From positions 544,247 through 608,246 of the forward strand of contig NZ_VLLI01000001.1 in NCBI RefSeq assembly GCF_007830615.1: a stretch of 64,000 nucleotides of DNA, written 5' to 3'. The number at the start of each line of letters is the position of its first letter. Within the stretch, counting starts at the first letter, position 1. The position numbers and the translations under genes are program-made. Origin of the DNA: Mucilaginibacter frigoritolerans (GTDB lineage: Bacteria > Bacteroidota > Bacteroidia > Sphingobacteriales > Sphingobacteriaceae). Below are positions 9,201 through 17,790 of the stretch, in pieces. The notes below the pieces were generated by a model. It was not told where the DNA came from. It ran no database searches and saw only the letters and a list, made by a program, of their open reading frames with translations.

Positions 9201-9929
9201 TTATTTCGTTAACTTTTCCAAATCCTCCGGCGTATCAATAGCATAAGTTTCCAGTTCAGTTTCGGCTACTTTTATACGATAGTCGTTTTCTATCCAGCGC
9301 AGCTGTTCCAGGTTTTCCGCTTTTTCGAGGGGAGATACTGGGAGTTTGGTGATTTGTTGTAAAATATCGGCGCGGTAGCCGTAAATACCAATGTGTTTAA
9401 AATAAGTATAGTGTTTTAACCAATCTGTTTGCTCTTGTCCGCGGATATGGGGCAACGGGGAGCGTGAAAAATAAACGGCCTCCGATAGTTTATTGATTAC
9501 CACCTTGGGCGAATTGGTATTAAATAATTCCTGCTCAGTATTTACCTTCTTTATAAGGGTAGCAATTTGCGTATCTGCATTTTGAAAGCAGGAAGCCAGT
9601 TTGCTGATCTGTTCCGGGTCAATATAAGGCTCATCACCCTGTATGTTAATGATTACCTCGTATTGCGGATGTTTAAGGGCAACTTCGGCACAGCGGTCGG
9701 TTCCGCTTTGATGATCGGGCGAGGTAATGATGGCCGATCCGCCAAAATCATGCACGTGTTTGTAAATGCGTTCGTCATCGGTAGCAACAATCACTTCAGC
9801 CAGTTGATCACACTTTTTTGCCTGCTCATAAACCCTTTGAATCATGCTTTTACCAGCAATATCAACCAATGGTTTACCCGGAAAGCGGGTAGATGCATAG
9901 CGGGCAGGGATTATTCCGAGGATATTCAT
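9201..9929 (-). CDS. kdsB: 3-deoxy-manno-octulosonate cytidylyltransferase
   Basis: Activates Kdo as CMP-Kdo for lipopolysaccharide core synthesis, in the cytoplasm. The 242-residue protein has the nucleotidyltransferase opening IIPARYASTRFPGKPL (residues 5-20), the VATDDERI metal/nucleotide segment, the INIQGDEPYI motif, and the late SPLEKAENLEQLRWIENDYRI segment of KdsB. Length and motifs are standard. It follows the deoxynucleoside kinase on the same strand, with a 17-bp-stem inverted repeat between them, so the two may or may not share a transcript. Confidence 0.95.
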   Translation of the reverse strand: MNILGIIPARYASTRFPGKPLVDIAGKSMIQRVYEQAKKCDQLAEVIVATDDERIYKHVHDFGGSAIITSPDHQSGTDRCAEVALKHPQYEVIINIQGDEPYIDPEQISKLASCFQNADTQIATLIKKVNTEQELFNTNSPKVVINKLSEAVYFSRSPLPHIRGQEQTDWLKHYTYFKHIGIYGYRADILQQITKLPVSPLEKAENLEQLRWIENDYRIKVAETELETYAIDTPEDLEKLTK

Positions 9930-9945
9930 TATTTACTATTTTAGA

Positions 9946-9992
9946 TTTAAGATTTACGATTGCAAATAGGCAGATCAATCGTAAATCTTAAA
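9946..9992. repeat. Perfect 17-bp inverted repeat between the dNK gene and kdsB
   Basis: TTTAAGATTTACGATTG (9946-9962) and its exact complement (9976-9992) flank a 13-base loop. It is one of several long, mutually different stem-loops in short spacers of this window. It could attenuate or terminate between the two minus-strand genes; there is no U-tract directly after the stem. Confidence 0.8.
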
Positions 9993-10007
9993 CCGTAATG
10001 CTAAAAA

Positions 10008-10622
10008 TTAAAATAACCCGTGTATTTCACGCTCAATCATTTGTACAACGCTGGCCAGGTCTTCGGTGTTATTGGCAAAGTCAATATTGTCTTTATCAAT
10101 AATCAGTAATTTGCCGAGTTTGTAACCTTTTATCCATTTGTCGTACTTTTCATTCAGTTTTGACAGATAATCCAACCTGATACCTGATTCGTATTCGCGG
10201 CCACGGTGCTGTATGTTGTTTACCAGGGTAGGGACAGATGCTTTGAGGTAAATTAAAAGATCGGGCGGTTTTATAAACTCGGTAATGTTATCAAACATAG
10301 CCTGGTAGTTCTCATAATCGCGGGTGGTCATCAAACCCATATCATGCAGGTTTTCAGCAAAGATGTAGGCATCTTCATAAATAGTCCTGTCCTGGATAAT
10401 GTCCTGTCCACTTTTCTGGATCTCGATGATCTGGCGGTAACGGGTATTTAAGAAATAGATTTGCAGATTAAAGCTCCAGCGTTTCATATCACTGTAAAAA
10501 TCTTCCAGGTACGGATTATTATCTACAGCCTCATATAAAGGATCCCAGCTATAATTTTTCGCCAATAATTCGGTAAGTGTGGTTTTACCTGCGCCTATGT
10601 TTCCTACAATAGCTATGTGCAT
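10008..10622 (-). CDS. Deoxynucleoside kinase (dNK/dCK-dGK family)
   Basis: Phosphorylates deoxynucleosides in the salvage pathway. The 204-residue protein begins MHIAIVGNIGAGKTTLTE with the Walker A loop GNIGAGKTT at residues 7-15. It has the substrate-pocket segment YEAVDNNPYLEDFYSD, the QDRTIYEDAYIFA motif (catalytic/sensor DR-type region), and a C-terminal lid with an RGREYESGIRLDYL segment. Which base is preferred (dA, dG or dC) cannot be decided from sequence. It is probably expressed with the downstream kdsB or alone. Confidence 0.9.
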   Translation of the reverse strand: MHIAIVGNIGAGKTTLTELLAKNYSWDPLYEAVDNNPYLEDFYSDMKRWSFNLQIYFLNTRYRQIIEIQKSGQDIIQDRTIYEDAYIFAENLHDMGLMTTRDYENYQAMFDNITEFIKPPDLLIYLKASVPTLVNNIQHRGREYESGIRLDYLSKLNEKYDKWIKGYKLGKLLIIDKDNIDFANNTEDLASVVQMIEREIHGLF

Positions 10623-10759
10623 ATCAGTATTTAAGTTATTTATCTGAACCTCAAGTTGCCGAATTTACAGAATTACTTGAATTTTTAATGGATAGATTTC
10701 TTTTTCATTGAATGAATTCACAGAAATAATTCTGAAAATTCTGGTTCAGGCTTTACTCC

Positions 10760-11755
10760 TTAAAAATTTTTAAAGCCGATAATTTCTCTTACTTCGCGGA
10801 TAGTTCTTGACGCACTTTCTCTGGCTTTAATGGCACCATGACGGGCCACCTGACGCAAATAAAGGGTATCATTAGCGATATCATTTATTCTTTCGCGGAT
10901 AGGTGCTGTAGCGATAATGATATCTTCAGCCAGCTGTTTTTTTAGATCACCATAACGTATCTGGCAGGTATTGTACAGGTTATCAAAATGCTCATAAGTA
11001 TCGGCAGATGATACCACTTTTATAATATCGAACAAGTTTTGAATTTCGACAGGTTTCTCTGAATTTTCAACAGTAGGGCCGCTGTCTGTAACGGCACGCA
11101 TTACCTTTTTACGGATAGCCTCGGGCGAATCGGATAAATAAACCGCATTGCCTTCACCTTCTGACTTACCCATTTTACCTTTACCATCCAATCCCGGAAT
11201 TTTTACAAGGTTATCGCTAAAGTTGAAGGCATATGGCTCCGGAAAATATTCTTTATTATATAGTCTGTTAAAGCGGTTACCAAAGGTACGGGACATTTCC
11301 AGGTGTTGTTCCTGATCCTTGCCCACTGGCACTTTTGTGGCCTTGTGAATAAGAATATCCGCAGCCATTAAAACAGGGTAGGTAAGCAAGCCTGCATTCA
11401 CATTATCAGGATTTGCGCGTACTTTGTCTTTAAATGATGTAGCACGTTCCAACTCGCCTAAATAGGCGTTCATATTTAAGTAGAGATACAGCTCAGATAC
11501 CTCAGGCACATCAGATTGTATATAAATGGTGGCACGTTCAGGATCAATCCCGGCGGCCAGGTATTCTACCAGCACCTGTTTAATATTGCCATGTAAGTCG
11601 GCAGGAGTAGGGTGGGTAGTTAACGAATGCAGATCGGCAATAAAAAAATAGCAGTTATACTCGTGCTGCATTTTTACGAAGTTTTGTATTGCTCCGTAAT
11701 AATTTCCTAAATGTAAGTTCCCGGTTGAACGGATACCACTAACAACAGTTTCCAT
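10760..11755 (-). CDS. trpS: Tryptophanyl-tRNA synthetase
   Basis: Charges tRNA-Trp. It is a class I synthetase of 331 residues with the HIGH-type motif in GNLHLGNYYG (12-21) and the KMSKS-type loop as GKMGKSEG near 195-200. The expected VPVGKDQEQHLEMSR segment lies between them. The length is typical for the bacterial enzyme. The start ATG lies only 37 bases from the divergent acyltransferase ATG at 11793, so both promoters must overlap. A near-match -7 box (TACTTTCG on this strand, 11759-11766) is the best visible candidate. Confidence 0.96.
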   Translation of the reverse strand: METVVSGIRSTGNLHLGNYYGAIQNFVKMQHEYNCYFFIADLHSLTTHPTPADLHGNIKQVLVEYLAAGIDPERATIYIQSDVPEVSELYLYLNMNAYLGELERATSFKDKVRANPDNVNAGLLTYPVLMAADILIHKATKVPVGKDQEQHLEMSRTFGNRFNRLYNKEYFPEPYAFNFSDNLVKIPGLDGKGKMGKSEGEGNAVYLSDSPEAIRKKVMRAVTDSGPTVENSEKPVEIQNLFDIIKVVSSADTYEHFDNLYNTCQIRYGDLKKQLAEDIIIATAPIRERINDIANDTLYLRQVARHGAIKARESASRTIREVREIIGFKNF

Positions 11756-11778
11756 GGGGCGAAAGTAAGTAATTTTTA

Positions 11779-11786
11779 TATTTTTG
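11779..11786 (+). promoter_or_regulatory. Candidate -7 box overlapping the start of the first acyltransferase
   Basis: TATTTTTG is an exact TAnnTTTG match and ends six bases before the ATG at 11793. If used, it would give a leaderless or nearly leaderless transcript. No clear -33 element is visible. Confidence 0.4.
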
Positions 11787-11792
11787 GTGAAA

Positions 11793-12518
11793 ATGAAAAT
11801 GTTATTAAAGAAAGTACACGTTTACTTATACGTTATTAGTGTTGCCCTTACTTACTTTTTATTATGGCCCATATTTTACTATTTATCCCGTAAACCATCG
11901 CGCTATAGAAGCATGAATGCCGTGCGGCGTGCATGGGGATTTTTGAGTTCGGCCCTTGTTGGTTTCTTTTTTAAATATGAATATGAGCAACTGATAGACT
12001 GGAGCAAAACCTATGTTGTTTGCCCCAATCATACCTCCAACCTTGATATTGCAGCTATGTGTATACTGGTAAACAATAATTGCAGTTTTATGGGTAAGGA
12101 AGAATTGAAAGATGGCTTGGTTACAAAACTATTTTTTAAATCGGTTGATATACCGGTTAATCGTGATAGTAAAATGTCATCTTACCGGGCTTTTAAAGAG
12201 GCTGGTGAACGACTTAAAAACGGAACTTCACTTATTATTTTTCCAGAAGGAAAGATTGATGACGAGTATCCGCCCAAATTACATGAGTTTAAAAATGGGC
12301 CTTTCAGATTAGCCATAGATCTGAAAATACCTATTATTCCGGTGTCGTCATCCAATACATGGAAAATGCTTTGGGATGATGGTACTAAATATGGCACCAG
12401 GCCAGGTATTTGCAAGTTTTATGTACATAAGCCCATTGGTACCCATAATTTAACCGCTGACGATGCTGATACGCTTAAAGATGAAGTTTATAATATTATT
12501 CAGCAAAAGATTGGTTAA
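11793..12518 (+). CDS. PlsC-type 1-acyl-sn-glycerol-3-phosphate acyltransferase, tandem copy 1
   Basis: Probably acylates lysophosphatidic acid or a related lipid at the inner membrane. The 241-residue protein starts with a membrane helix (residues 8-32, FLLWPIFYYLSR). It has the acyltransferase motif I NHTSNLD (His 80, Asp 85), motif II PVNRDSK, motif III FPEGKI (150-154) and a later IPIIPVSSS segment (motif IV). In-frame TTG and GTG codons lie just upstream; I chose ATG 11793 because it aligns with the paralogue's start. It is followed 74 bases later by a clear paralogue, so this is a local duplication. Confidence 0.87.
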   Translation: MKMLLKKVHVYLYVISVALTYFLLWPIFYYLSRKPSRYRSMNAVRRAWGFLSSALVGFFFKYEYEQLIDWSKTYVVCPNHTSNLDIAAMCILVNNNCSFMGKEELKDGLVTKLFFKSVDIPVNRDSKMSSYRAFKEAGERLKNGTSLIIFPEGKIDDEYPPKLHEFKNGPFRLAIDLKIPIIPVSSSNTWKMLWDDGTKYGTRPGICKFYVHKPIGTHNLTADDADTLKDEVYNIIQQKIG

Positions 12519-12601
12519 TGGGTTGGATTAAATAATGAAAAAGTATATTCACTTAATCAAAGCTATTTGACTCCAACGACTTTTTTTTTATTTTGGTGAT
12601 C

Positions 12602-13333
12602 ATGAAACTCACCCTAAAAAGATTACACACCTATTTTTACCGATATAGTGTTGCTTTCTTTTTTATTTTGGTATGGCCCATATTGTACTTCTTATCCCGA
12701 AAAAAGCAGCGCTACAAATATATTAACGGATTTAGAAGATTGATTATCAAGTTAAGTACTACTGTTTCGGGCATATTTTTCAATGCAATTGAAGAAGAAA
12801 AAGTTGACTGGAGTCGCACTTATATTATAATAGGTAACCATACCTCAAATCTTGATGTTTCAGCAATATGTATCACTGCAAAAAACAACCATTGCTTTAT
12901 TGGGAAAGAGGAATTGCTGAATAATATGGTTTTAGGATTTTTTTTCAGAACGATAGATATTACGGTGAATCGCGATAGTAAAATTTCATCATTTAGGGCA
13001 TTTAAAACAGCTGCTGAACGATTAAAGGATGGGGTAAGTGTAGTGATTTTTCCGGAGGCCACCATTCCGCGTGATTACCCACCAAATTTGCATTCCTTTA
13101 AAAATGGCGCATTCAGATTAGCCATCGAACTGAAAATTCCAATTTTACCCATTACATCTATTGATACCTGGAAGATTTTTTGGAATACAGGTAGTGAATA
13201 TGGCAGCAGACCGGGCATTTGTAATATATTTGTACACAAACCGATTGAAACTGCGCATTTAACATTGGATGATGCTGATGCGCTACGCGATGAGGTGCAT
13301 GATATTATTAAACAGAAACTAGTATTGTTATGA
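12602..13333 (+). CDS. PlsC-type acyltransferase, tandem copy 2 with altered motif III
   Basis: 243 residues, aligned end to end with the preceding gene: the same N-terminal helix, NHTSNLD at 79-85, VNRDSK, and the C-terminal LTLDDADALRDEVHDII. Motif III reads FPEATI instead of FPEG, so the usually invariant Gly is Ala. The catalytic His/Asp are intact, so activity is plausible but acceptor recognition may differ. The ATG at 12602 is chosen over upstream TTG/GTG codons by alignment with copy 1. The stop overlaps the gatC start (ATGA), so translation of gatC may be coupled to this gene. Confidence 0.85.
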   Translation: MKLTLKRLHTYFYRYSVAFFFILVWPILYFLSRKKQRYKYINGFRRLIIKLSTTVSGIFFNAIEEEKVDWSRTYIIIGNHTSNLDVSAICITAKNNHCFIGKEELLNNMVLGFFFRTIDITVNRDSKISSFRAFKTAAERLKDGVSVVIFPEATIPRDYPPNLHSFKNGAFRLAIELKIPILPITSIDTWKIFWNTGSEYGSRPGICNIFVHKPIETAHLTLDDADALRDEVHDIIKQKLVLL

Positions 13334-13617
13334 CCATAGATGAAGAAACCGTTGATAAAATAGCCCATTTGGCCAGGCTTGAACTCTCAGATGATGAAAA
13401 GCAGGAAATGATTGGCGACATGAACAAGATACTTGGTTTTATGGATAAGCTGAATGAAATTGATACAGCCGGAATTGAACCGTTGATTTATATGACCAAC
13501 GAGGTGAATGGGTTTAGGGAAGACGTGGTTAAGCAGGATATTACGCATGAAGAAGCGCTGGAAAATGCACCTAAGCATGATAAGGATTTCTTTTTAGTGG
13601 CGAAGGTGATTGGGTAG
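13330..13617 (+). CDS. gatC: Asp-tRNA(Asn)/Glu-tRNA(Gln) amidotransferase subunit C
   Basis: A small 95-residue subunit that clamps GatA to GatB in the GatCAB complex, which makes Gln-tRNA(Gln) and/or Asn-tRNA(Asn) by transamidation. The opening IDEETVDKIAHLARLELSDDEKQ, the middle KLNEIDTAGIEPL and the ending APKHDKDFFLVAKVIG are all standard GatC signatures. The ATG overlaps the preceding acyltransferase stop by four bases (ATGA). gatA and gatB are not in this window, so the complex is assembled from dispersed genes. Confidence 0.95.
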   Translation: MTIDEETVDKIAHLARLELSDDEKQEMIGDMNKILGFMDKLNEIDTAGIEPLIYMTNEVNGFREDVVKQDITHEEALENAPKHDKDFFLVAKVIG

Positions 13618-13692
13618 TTATTCCCAATTCTTTTACTTTTTAAAAAAATGCTGTAACAAAGTATCCGTCACTATAGTCAAAACAAGAAAATT

Positions 13693-14424
13693 ATGGAGCC
13701 ACTCATTACTTTAAAAGATATAGGACGGAAATACGTAATAGGAACTGAAGTTATTCATGCGCTTAAATCCGTATCGTTAACTATCAATAAGGGCGAATTT
13801 GTGGCTTTAATGGGCCCCTCTGGATCGGGGAAGTCTACTTTGATGAATATTCTAGGCTGTTTGGATACCCCTTCAAAAGGCGAATATATTTTGAACGGTA
13901 TAAACGTTAGCCACATGACTGATAACGAACTGGCTGAAGTAAGGAATACTGAAATAGGTTTCGTTTTTCAAACGTTTAATCTTTTACCCCGTAATACAGC
14001 ATTGGATAATGTGGCTTTACCCCTCATTTATGCCGGTGTAAGCAAAGAAAAGCGCCAGGAACGAGCAAAAACCAGTTTAGAAAACGTAGGTCTTGGCAAC
14101 CGTATCACCCACAAGCCCAATGAGCTTTCAGGCGGACAGCGCCAGCGTGTTGCTGTGGCCCGTGCCTTGATCAATAATCCATCTATTATATTGGCTGATG
14201 AGCCTACGGGTAACCTGGATACCAAAACTTCTATTGAAATAATGGGCCTGATGGAGGACATCCATGCCAAAGGTAATACCATTATATTAGTAACTCACGA
14301 AGAGGATATAGCGCTACACGCCCACCGTATAGTACGTATGCGTGATGGTTTGGTTGAAAATGATTTTGCCAATACCAATATTCAAAGGGTACAAAGACAA
14401 GGAATTCCTGAATTTAAAGATTAA
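13693..14424 (+). CDS. ABC transporter ATP-binding protein, MacB/LolD type
   Basis: A 243-residue ATPase with Walker [10 protein letters not shown] (41-49), Q-loop [10 protein letters not shown], signature LSGGQ (145-149), Walker B ILADEP (166-171) and the switch His in VTHEED. The sequence type (short LolD/MacB ATPase with NLDTKTS after Walker B) normally pairs with an FtsX-like permease for mechanotransmission, lipoprotein release or export of peptides and drugs. No permease is adjacent; a MacB-like permease occurs at 19897-21144, 5.5 kb away on the same strand, and is a possible partner. The small double-glycine peptide gene next door (14490-14672) lies on the opposite strand. Confidence 0.9.
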   Translation: MEPLITLKDIGRKYVIGTEVIHALKSVSLTINKGEFVALMGPSGSGKSTLMNILGCLDTPSKGEYILNGINVSHMTDNELAEVRNTEIGFVFQTFNLLPRNTALDNVALPLIYAGVSKEKRQERAKTSLENVGLGNRITHKPNELSGGQRQRVAVARALINNPSIILADEPTGNLDTKTSIEIMGLMEDIHAKGNTIILVTHEEDIALHAHRIVRMRDGLVENDFANTNIQRVQRQGIPEFKD

Positions 14425-14489
14425 TTCATTTTACCATACCATGCGTTCACGGTGTTCATTTTAAAATACTATGAACCCACGCGTTTTTC

Positions 14490-14672
14490 TTAGCAGCAGC
14501 CTAATAGCTCACCAGTTGGGCAGTATAAATCCTGATTGTCTCCAAAATAACAATCAGGGCTTAATCCACCACCGGGTAAATTATCATCAGGGATAAAGCA
14601 AAAGCATCCGGCAGGAGGGGTTTGTAATCCGCCTTTAATGTTTTTCAATTCTTCTCTGGTTAATTTTTTCAT
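14490..14672 (-). CDS. Double-glycine-leader peptide (RiPP/bacteriocin-like precursor)
   Basis: A 60-residue product starting MKKLTREELKNIKGG, a classical double-glycine leader of the type removed by C39 peptidase-ABC exporters and common in Bacteroidota natural-product precursors. The 45-residue core contains six cysteines (a CFC pair near residues 23-25, two singles near 41 and 51, and a terminal CC), several Gly and Pro residues, and no Lys or Arg. This fits a secreted, possibly disulfide-bonded or modified peptide. No modification enzyme or C39 transporter is in the window, so it is an orphan here. The function (bacteriocin, signal or other) is unknown. Convergent with the ABC ATPase gene. 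Confidence 0.7.
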   Translation of the reverse strand: MKKLTREELKNIKGGLQTPPAGCFCFIPDDNLPGGGLSPDCYFGDNQDLYCPTGELLGCC

Positions 14673-14767
14673 AATGTGTGTTTAGGTATAAATATTAATG
14701 GATTGAAGTTAATACTTCTAAGATAATACAATACTCTGATAATTAGCGTTACATCCCAGAAATAGAA

Positions 14768-15388
14768 TCAACTACATGTATTACATACACGTGTTACAAA
14801 TTCCGCCAAAAATACAGCTCTTTCAGGCGATATGGGTTTACGGTCGCCAATAACAAGGGTGTGTTCAACAATTTCAATTATAAAATTATCTTCGCGTACA
14901 TCCATAACAGCGTTTCTAAAATGGCGGTCTATAGCCCTGGTAGCTTTTGTGCGGTCATTTACTAAAACGTAAAAGGTATCGCTAAATGCTTTATCCTCTT
15001 CAAAATCCAGTTCAACCGGGTGAACCAGCTCAATTATTTTATCGGCAATTGTTTCGCGACGGATTAATACCCGACCAAAATCATGTTTCAGATAAGCCAA
15101 CGCCCAGGTCTGATGTTCCAAACAACCGGCAATGCTACCCTTTTCATGATTTTTTGTTTGCGTTTCCAGGAAAAACAAGTAGCTGTCATTTTGCTGATGT
15201 TTAATAGCAAACGAATCCCTGAGATTGAAATCCATATAGCTGTTAAATATTTCAAACTGCTCCAAATGAAAATCAATAGTTCCGGTTGTCTCAACCTGGA
15301 ATTTTGATTTAAGCGCTTTATAGGTATCGTGAAAGCGATCTATTTCTTCAGAACAAAGGCCTATGGTATCAAATGGTAAGTTATTCAT
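14768..15388 (-). CDS. Conserved hypothetical protein
   Basis: A 206-residue soluble protein without signal peptide or membrane helix. I do not recognise a family. Visible features are an acidic N-terminal half (SEEIDRFHDTYKALKSKFQVE), a central FFLETQTKNHEKGSIAGCLEHQTWALAYLKHDFG segment, and a terminal pair of cysteines (VCNTCS). The frame is well coded and the ATG start at 15388 is unopposed. It stands between the double-glycine peptide gene and the chitinase gene on the same strand, with separate spacers (95 and 62 bases), so an operon is possible but not shown. Confidence 0.6.
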   Translation of the reverse strand: MNNLPFDTIGLCSEEIDRFHDTYKALKSKFQVETTGTIDFHLEQFEIFNSYMDFNLRDSFAIKHQQNDSYLFFLETQTKNHEKGSIAGCLEHQTWALAYLKHDFGRVLIRRETIADKIIELVHPVELDFEEDKAFSDTFYVLVNDRTKATRAIDRHFRNAVMDVREDNFIIEIVEHTLVIGDRKPISPERAVFLAEFVTRVCNTCS

Positions 15389-15450
15389 ACCCGATAAAAA
15401 TACTTAATTGCTGTCAATAAGCAAATAGGGTATTTGAATACTCTACACCG

Positions 15451-16440
15451 TTAGTATGATTTCATATTACCACAAGAGCAGGCACAGTTAGGATCACTGA
15501 CACCAAGTTTTTTTAGGAAATATTGATAAAAGGCAATACGGTTATTCATGCCATATACATTATTGCCCTTGCCGCATTCCACTTGTCCATTTATGATGTT
15601 GATGGTCATCCCGAAGCCTGGCGTACGTCCTGCGGCTTTATCGGTAGCTTTAGGAACCCATTTGCCAGCCATTACATCATGAGCTGATGGCTTGTAGGTT
15701 TGCGGGGTCATCCAAAAGTATATGGCTGTTTCAAATGCCACAACCGGATCTGTTTCCACAAGCCCCGGGTTGTTTAACAAAACTGCTTTATCTCCAAAAA
15801 TACAATCAGACGCATAGCCATAATTACCGTTATAGCTTAATTGCATAGGGCCGCGGCCATAATATTTTTTTCCGGCAACAGCGGGGTATACATCATTAGG
15901 GGCAACGTAGGGTAAAGAGGTGTTGTTTTCATGGATAAACATCAATCCATCATTATATTTTCCATCCTCACCATGGCGGGTTTCGTGGGCAATGTTGGCA
16001 AAAAATGCCGCCAGTTCTTTTTTATTTGTAGTAATATCTTTTTCTGAGCAAAAGTTGCCGAAATCAATCACATAAGAACTATCAGGCTTTTTTTTGGCCC
16101 AGTCTTCATTCCAATCTTCATCCTGGCGAATTATAACCGCTTTTCCCGTTCTTTTATCGGTACGGGTAAATTGGTAAACAGAAACTGCTCTTCTTACCAC
16201 TTTAACTTTTATAAGTCCCAGTTCTTTTACTGCCCTTATAAAGGCGGTATAGGTATAAAACTTATCTCTCATAGGGAAAAGATCATTGAACTGTTTTTCG
16301 CTTAAAAGACCGCTGATTTCAGTTTTATGTGCCGGTGAAACTGATTGTGCGTTACTGTTGCTGTAGCAACTTACGCTAAATAATAAAAAAGAATTTAACA
16401 GAATAAGACCTGAACGGAGTATAAATGGGATTGATTTCAT
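15451..16440 (-). CDS. Secreted GH19 chitinase-like glycoside hydrolase
   Basis: Predicted to cleave chitin or peptidoglycan-like beta-1,4-linked aminosugars outside the cytoplasm. The 329-residue protein has an N-terminal signal sequence (hydrophobic run 10-24; cleavage either at the Cys in SVSC, as a lipoprotein, or after SNAQ). A spacer follows, then the GH19 catalytic region: [17 protein letters not shown] with the general acid Glu in HET (E153), then [16 protein letters not shown] and a late [16 protein letters not shown] segment, all typical of family 19. Its C-terminus ends in a small Cys group (CACSCG). A -7 box TACTTTTG lies at 16469-16476 on this strand. Confidence 0.88.
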   Translation of the reverse strand: MKSIPFILRSGLILLNSFLLFSVSCYSNSNAQSVSPAHKTEISGLLSEKQFNDLFPMRDKFYTYTAFIRAVKELGLIKVKVVRRAVSVYQFTRTDKRTGKAVIIRQDEDWNEDWAKKKPDSSYVIDFGNFCSEKDITTNKKELAAFFANIAHETRHGEDGKYNDGLMFIHENNTSLPYVAPNDVYPAVAGKKYYGRGPMQLSYNGNYGYASDCIFGDKAVLLNNPGLVETDPVVAFETAIYFWMTPQTYKPSAHDVMAGKWVPKATDKAAGRTPGFGMTINIINGQVECGKGNNVYGMNNRIAFYQYFLKKLGVSDPNCACSCGNMKSY

Positions 16441-16598
16441 TAACCAGATTGATTATGTGTTACTTCAACAAAAGTAATAACATAAAAAGATGTATACTGT
16501 TTCTTTATTTGGTGTTAACGCTTGCAAGTAAATAATAAATATAGAATTAGATGGTTAAATTCAAATCAAAATAATAAATTCGAAATTGAACAAATAAA

Positions 16599-17147
16599 AT
16601 GAAAATATATACCAAAACAGGCGATAAGGGTGTTACTTCATTAATCGGGGGGACGCGTGTTGCAAAATACCACATCCGTATTGAAAGTTATGGAACGGTT
16701 GATGAATTGAACTCATATGTTGGCTTAATTGCTGATCAGGATATATCAGAGCATGATAAAGGTGTATTGAAACAGGTGCAGGACAGATTATTTACCATTG
16801 GTTCATCTTTAGCTTCGGATCCGGAAAAATCAAAGATGGTAATACCCGACCTTCATTTAACTGATATTGAGTTACTTGAAAAAGAAATGGACCTGATGAA
16901 TGAGAATTTGCCAGAATTGCGCCATTTTATTTTGCCGGGAGGTAGTAATGCCATTTCTTATTGCCATATTGCACGATGTGTTTGCAGGAGGGCTGAAAGG
17001 ATCACTGTGCAACTTGCTGAAGAAAGTTTTGTTGATGATAAAGTGAATATTTATCTGAACAGATTGAGTGATTATTTGTTTACTTTGGCGAGGAAGATTG
17101 GACATGATGGTAAAATCACTGAAAATCAGTGGATACCACGTGTTTGA
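16599..17147 (+). CDS. Cob(I)alamin adenosyltransferase, PduO type
   Basis: Transfers the adenosyl group of ATP to cob(I)alamin to give coenzyme B12. The 182-residue protein opens KIYTKTGDKGVTSLIGGTRV (ATP-binding), has the YGTVDELNSYVG motif, and the helix with CRRAERITVQL and NRLSDYLFTLAR near the C-terminus. All are signatures of the PduO/MMAB family. No B12-dependent enzyme or B12 riboswitch was seen nearby. It is a single gene, divergent from the chitinase. Confidence 0.94.
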   Translation: MKIYTKTGDKGVTSLIGGTRVAKYHIRIESYGTVDELNSYVGLIADQDISEHDKGVLKQVQDRLFTIGSSLASDPEKSKMVIPDLHLTDIELLEKEMDLMNENLPELRHFILPGGSNAISYCHIARCVCRRAERITVQLAEESFVDDKVNIYLNRLSDYLFTLARKIGHDGKITENQWIPRV

Positions 17148-17188
17148 AAATTTCAAAAAAAATATTGATAATCGAATTAAAAATATTA

Positions 17189-17196
17189 TACTTTTG
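17189..17196 (+). promoter_or_regulatory. Candidate -7 box for the DUF2795 gene
   Basis: TACTTTTG is an exact TAnnTTTG element about 40 bases upstream of the ATG at 17236. An ATTG lies near 17163-17166, somewhat farther than the usual -33 distance. Confidence 0.5.
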
Positions 17197-17235
17197 CGAA
17201 AAGTTAAATTTACCGAATAAAATAAATAATAGAAT

Positions 17236-17457
17236 ATGTATTGGACACTTGAACTGGCATCACACCTTGAAGATGCACCCTGGCCAGCAACAAAAGATGA
17301 GTTGATTGATTATGCTATCCGTTCCGGAGCGCCTGTTGAAGTTATTGAAAACTTACAAGCCCTGGAAGATGATGGTGAGCCGTACGAAAATATAGAAGAG
17401 ATATGGCCTGATTACCCTACAAAAGATGACTTCTTTTTTAATGAGGACGAATATTAA
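17236..17457 (+). CDS. DUF2795 family small acidic protein
   Basis: A 73-residue, strongly acidic protein (MYWTLELASHLEDAPWPATKDELIDYA...; C-terminus PTKDDFFFNEDEY). The LE-APWPATKDELIDYAIRSGAP pattern is the DUF2795 core and is highly conserved across Bacteroidota. The function is unknown. It has its own candidate promoter and a strong terminator at 17476-17501, so it is a monocistronic, probably well-expressed gene. Confidence 0.85.
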   Translation: MYWTLELASHLEDAPWPATKDELIDYAIRSGAPVEVIENLQALEDDGEPYENIEEIWPDYPTKDDFFFNEDEY

Positions 17458-17475
17458 AATTTATACAAAACATTG

Positions 17476-17503
17476 AAACCCTGCCTAAAACAGGGTTTTT
17501 TTA
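17476..17503 (+). terminator. Intrinsic terminator of the DUF2795 gene
   Basis: AAACCCTG (17476-17483) and CAGGGTTT (17491-17498) form an 8-bp stem around a seven-base loop, followed by a T run to 17502. The position is just after the stop at 17457. Confidence 0.9.
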
Positions 17504-17572
17504 TGGGCACTTCTTTTTTGGAATGGTTTTAGTTATGGTGATGTAAATTAATAACAACTAAAACATTACAAA

Positions 17573-17722
17573 ATGAGAAGTTTACTTTATTTAATCGCTG
17601 TTATCCTTGTAATAGGATGGATATTTGGATTCTTTGTTTATCCTGTTGGCGGTGGCCTTATTCATATCCTTTTAGTAATTGCTATTATCGCCTTGCTTTT
17701 AGGTGTTATTAGAAGAGCATAA
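17573..17722 (+). CDS. Lmo0937-family small membrane protein
   Basis: A 49-residue frame: MRSLLYLIAVILVIGWIFGF, then FVYPVGGGLIHILLVIAIIALLLG and a basic end VIRRA. Two hydrophobic helices are separated by a Pro-Gly turn, with the positive ends characteristic of the lmo0937 (DUF5670) family found in many bacteria, often stress-induced. The function is not known. It is preceded by an A-rich stretch (AAAACATTACAAA) suitable for Bacteroidota translation initiation. Confidence 0.8.
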   Translation: MRSLLYLIAVILVIGWIFGFFVYPVGGGLIHILLVIAIIALLLGVIRRA

Positions 17723-17753
17723 ATTTATCAATAGTAGTCTGTGGTTCACAGTT

Positions 17754-17771
17754 CATAGTTAAAATACTATG
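17754..17771. repeat. Small palindrome with a partner near 14,450-14,476
   Basis: CATAGT and ACTATG flank TAAAAT, inside a larger imperfect stem (TTCACAG... to GGTGAGCC). The string AAAATACTATG also occurs in the spacer near 14463-14473 next to GTTCA repeats, so these are related intergenic sequences. It lies just downstream of the ispD stop. Confidence 0.45.
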
Positions 17772-17790
17772 GTCGGTGAGCCATGTGCTA

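Noticed and set aside
9567..9944. 125-codon open frame opposite kdsB
   Set aside because: Fully antisense to a well-supported gene; the translation has no family resemblance.
16441..16598. Possible B12 riboswitch before the adenosyltransferase gene
   Set aside because: No B12-box-like conserved strings or fitting stems were seen in the short spacer.
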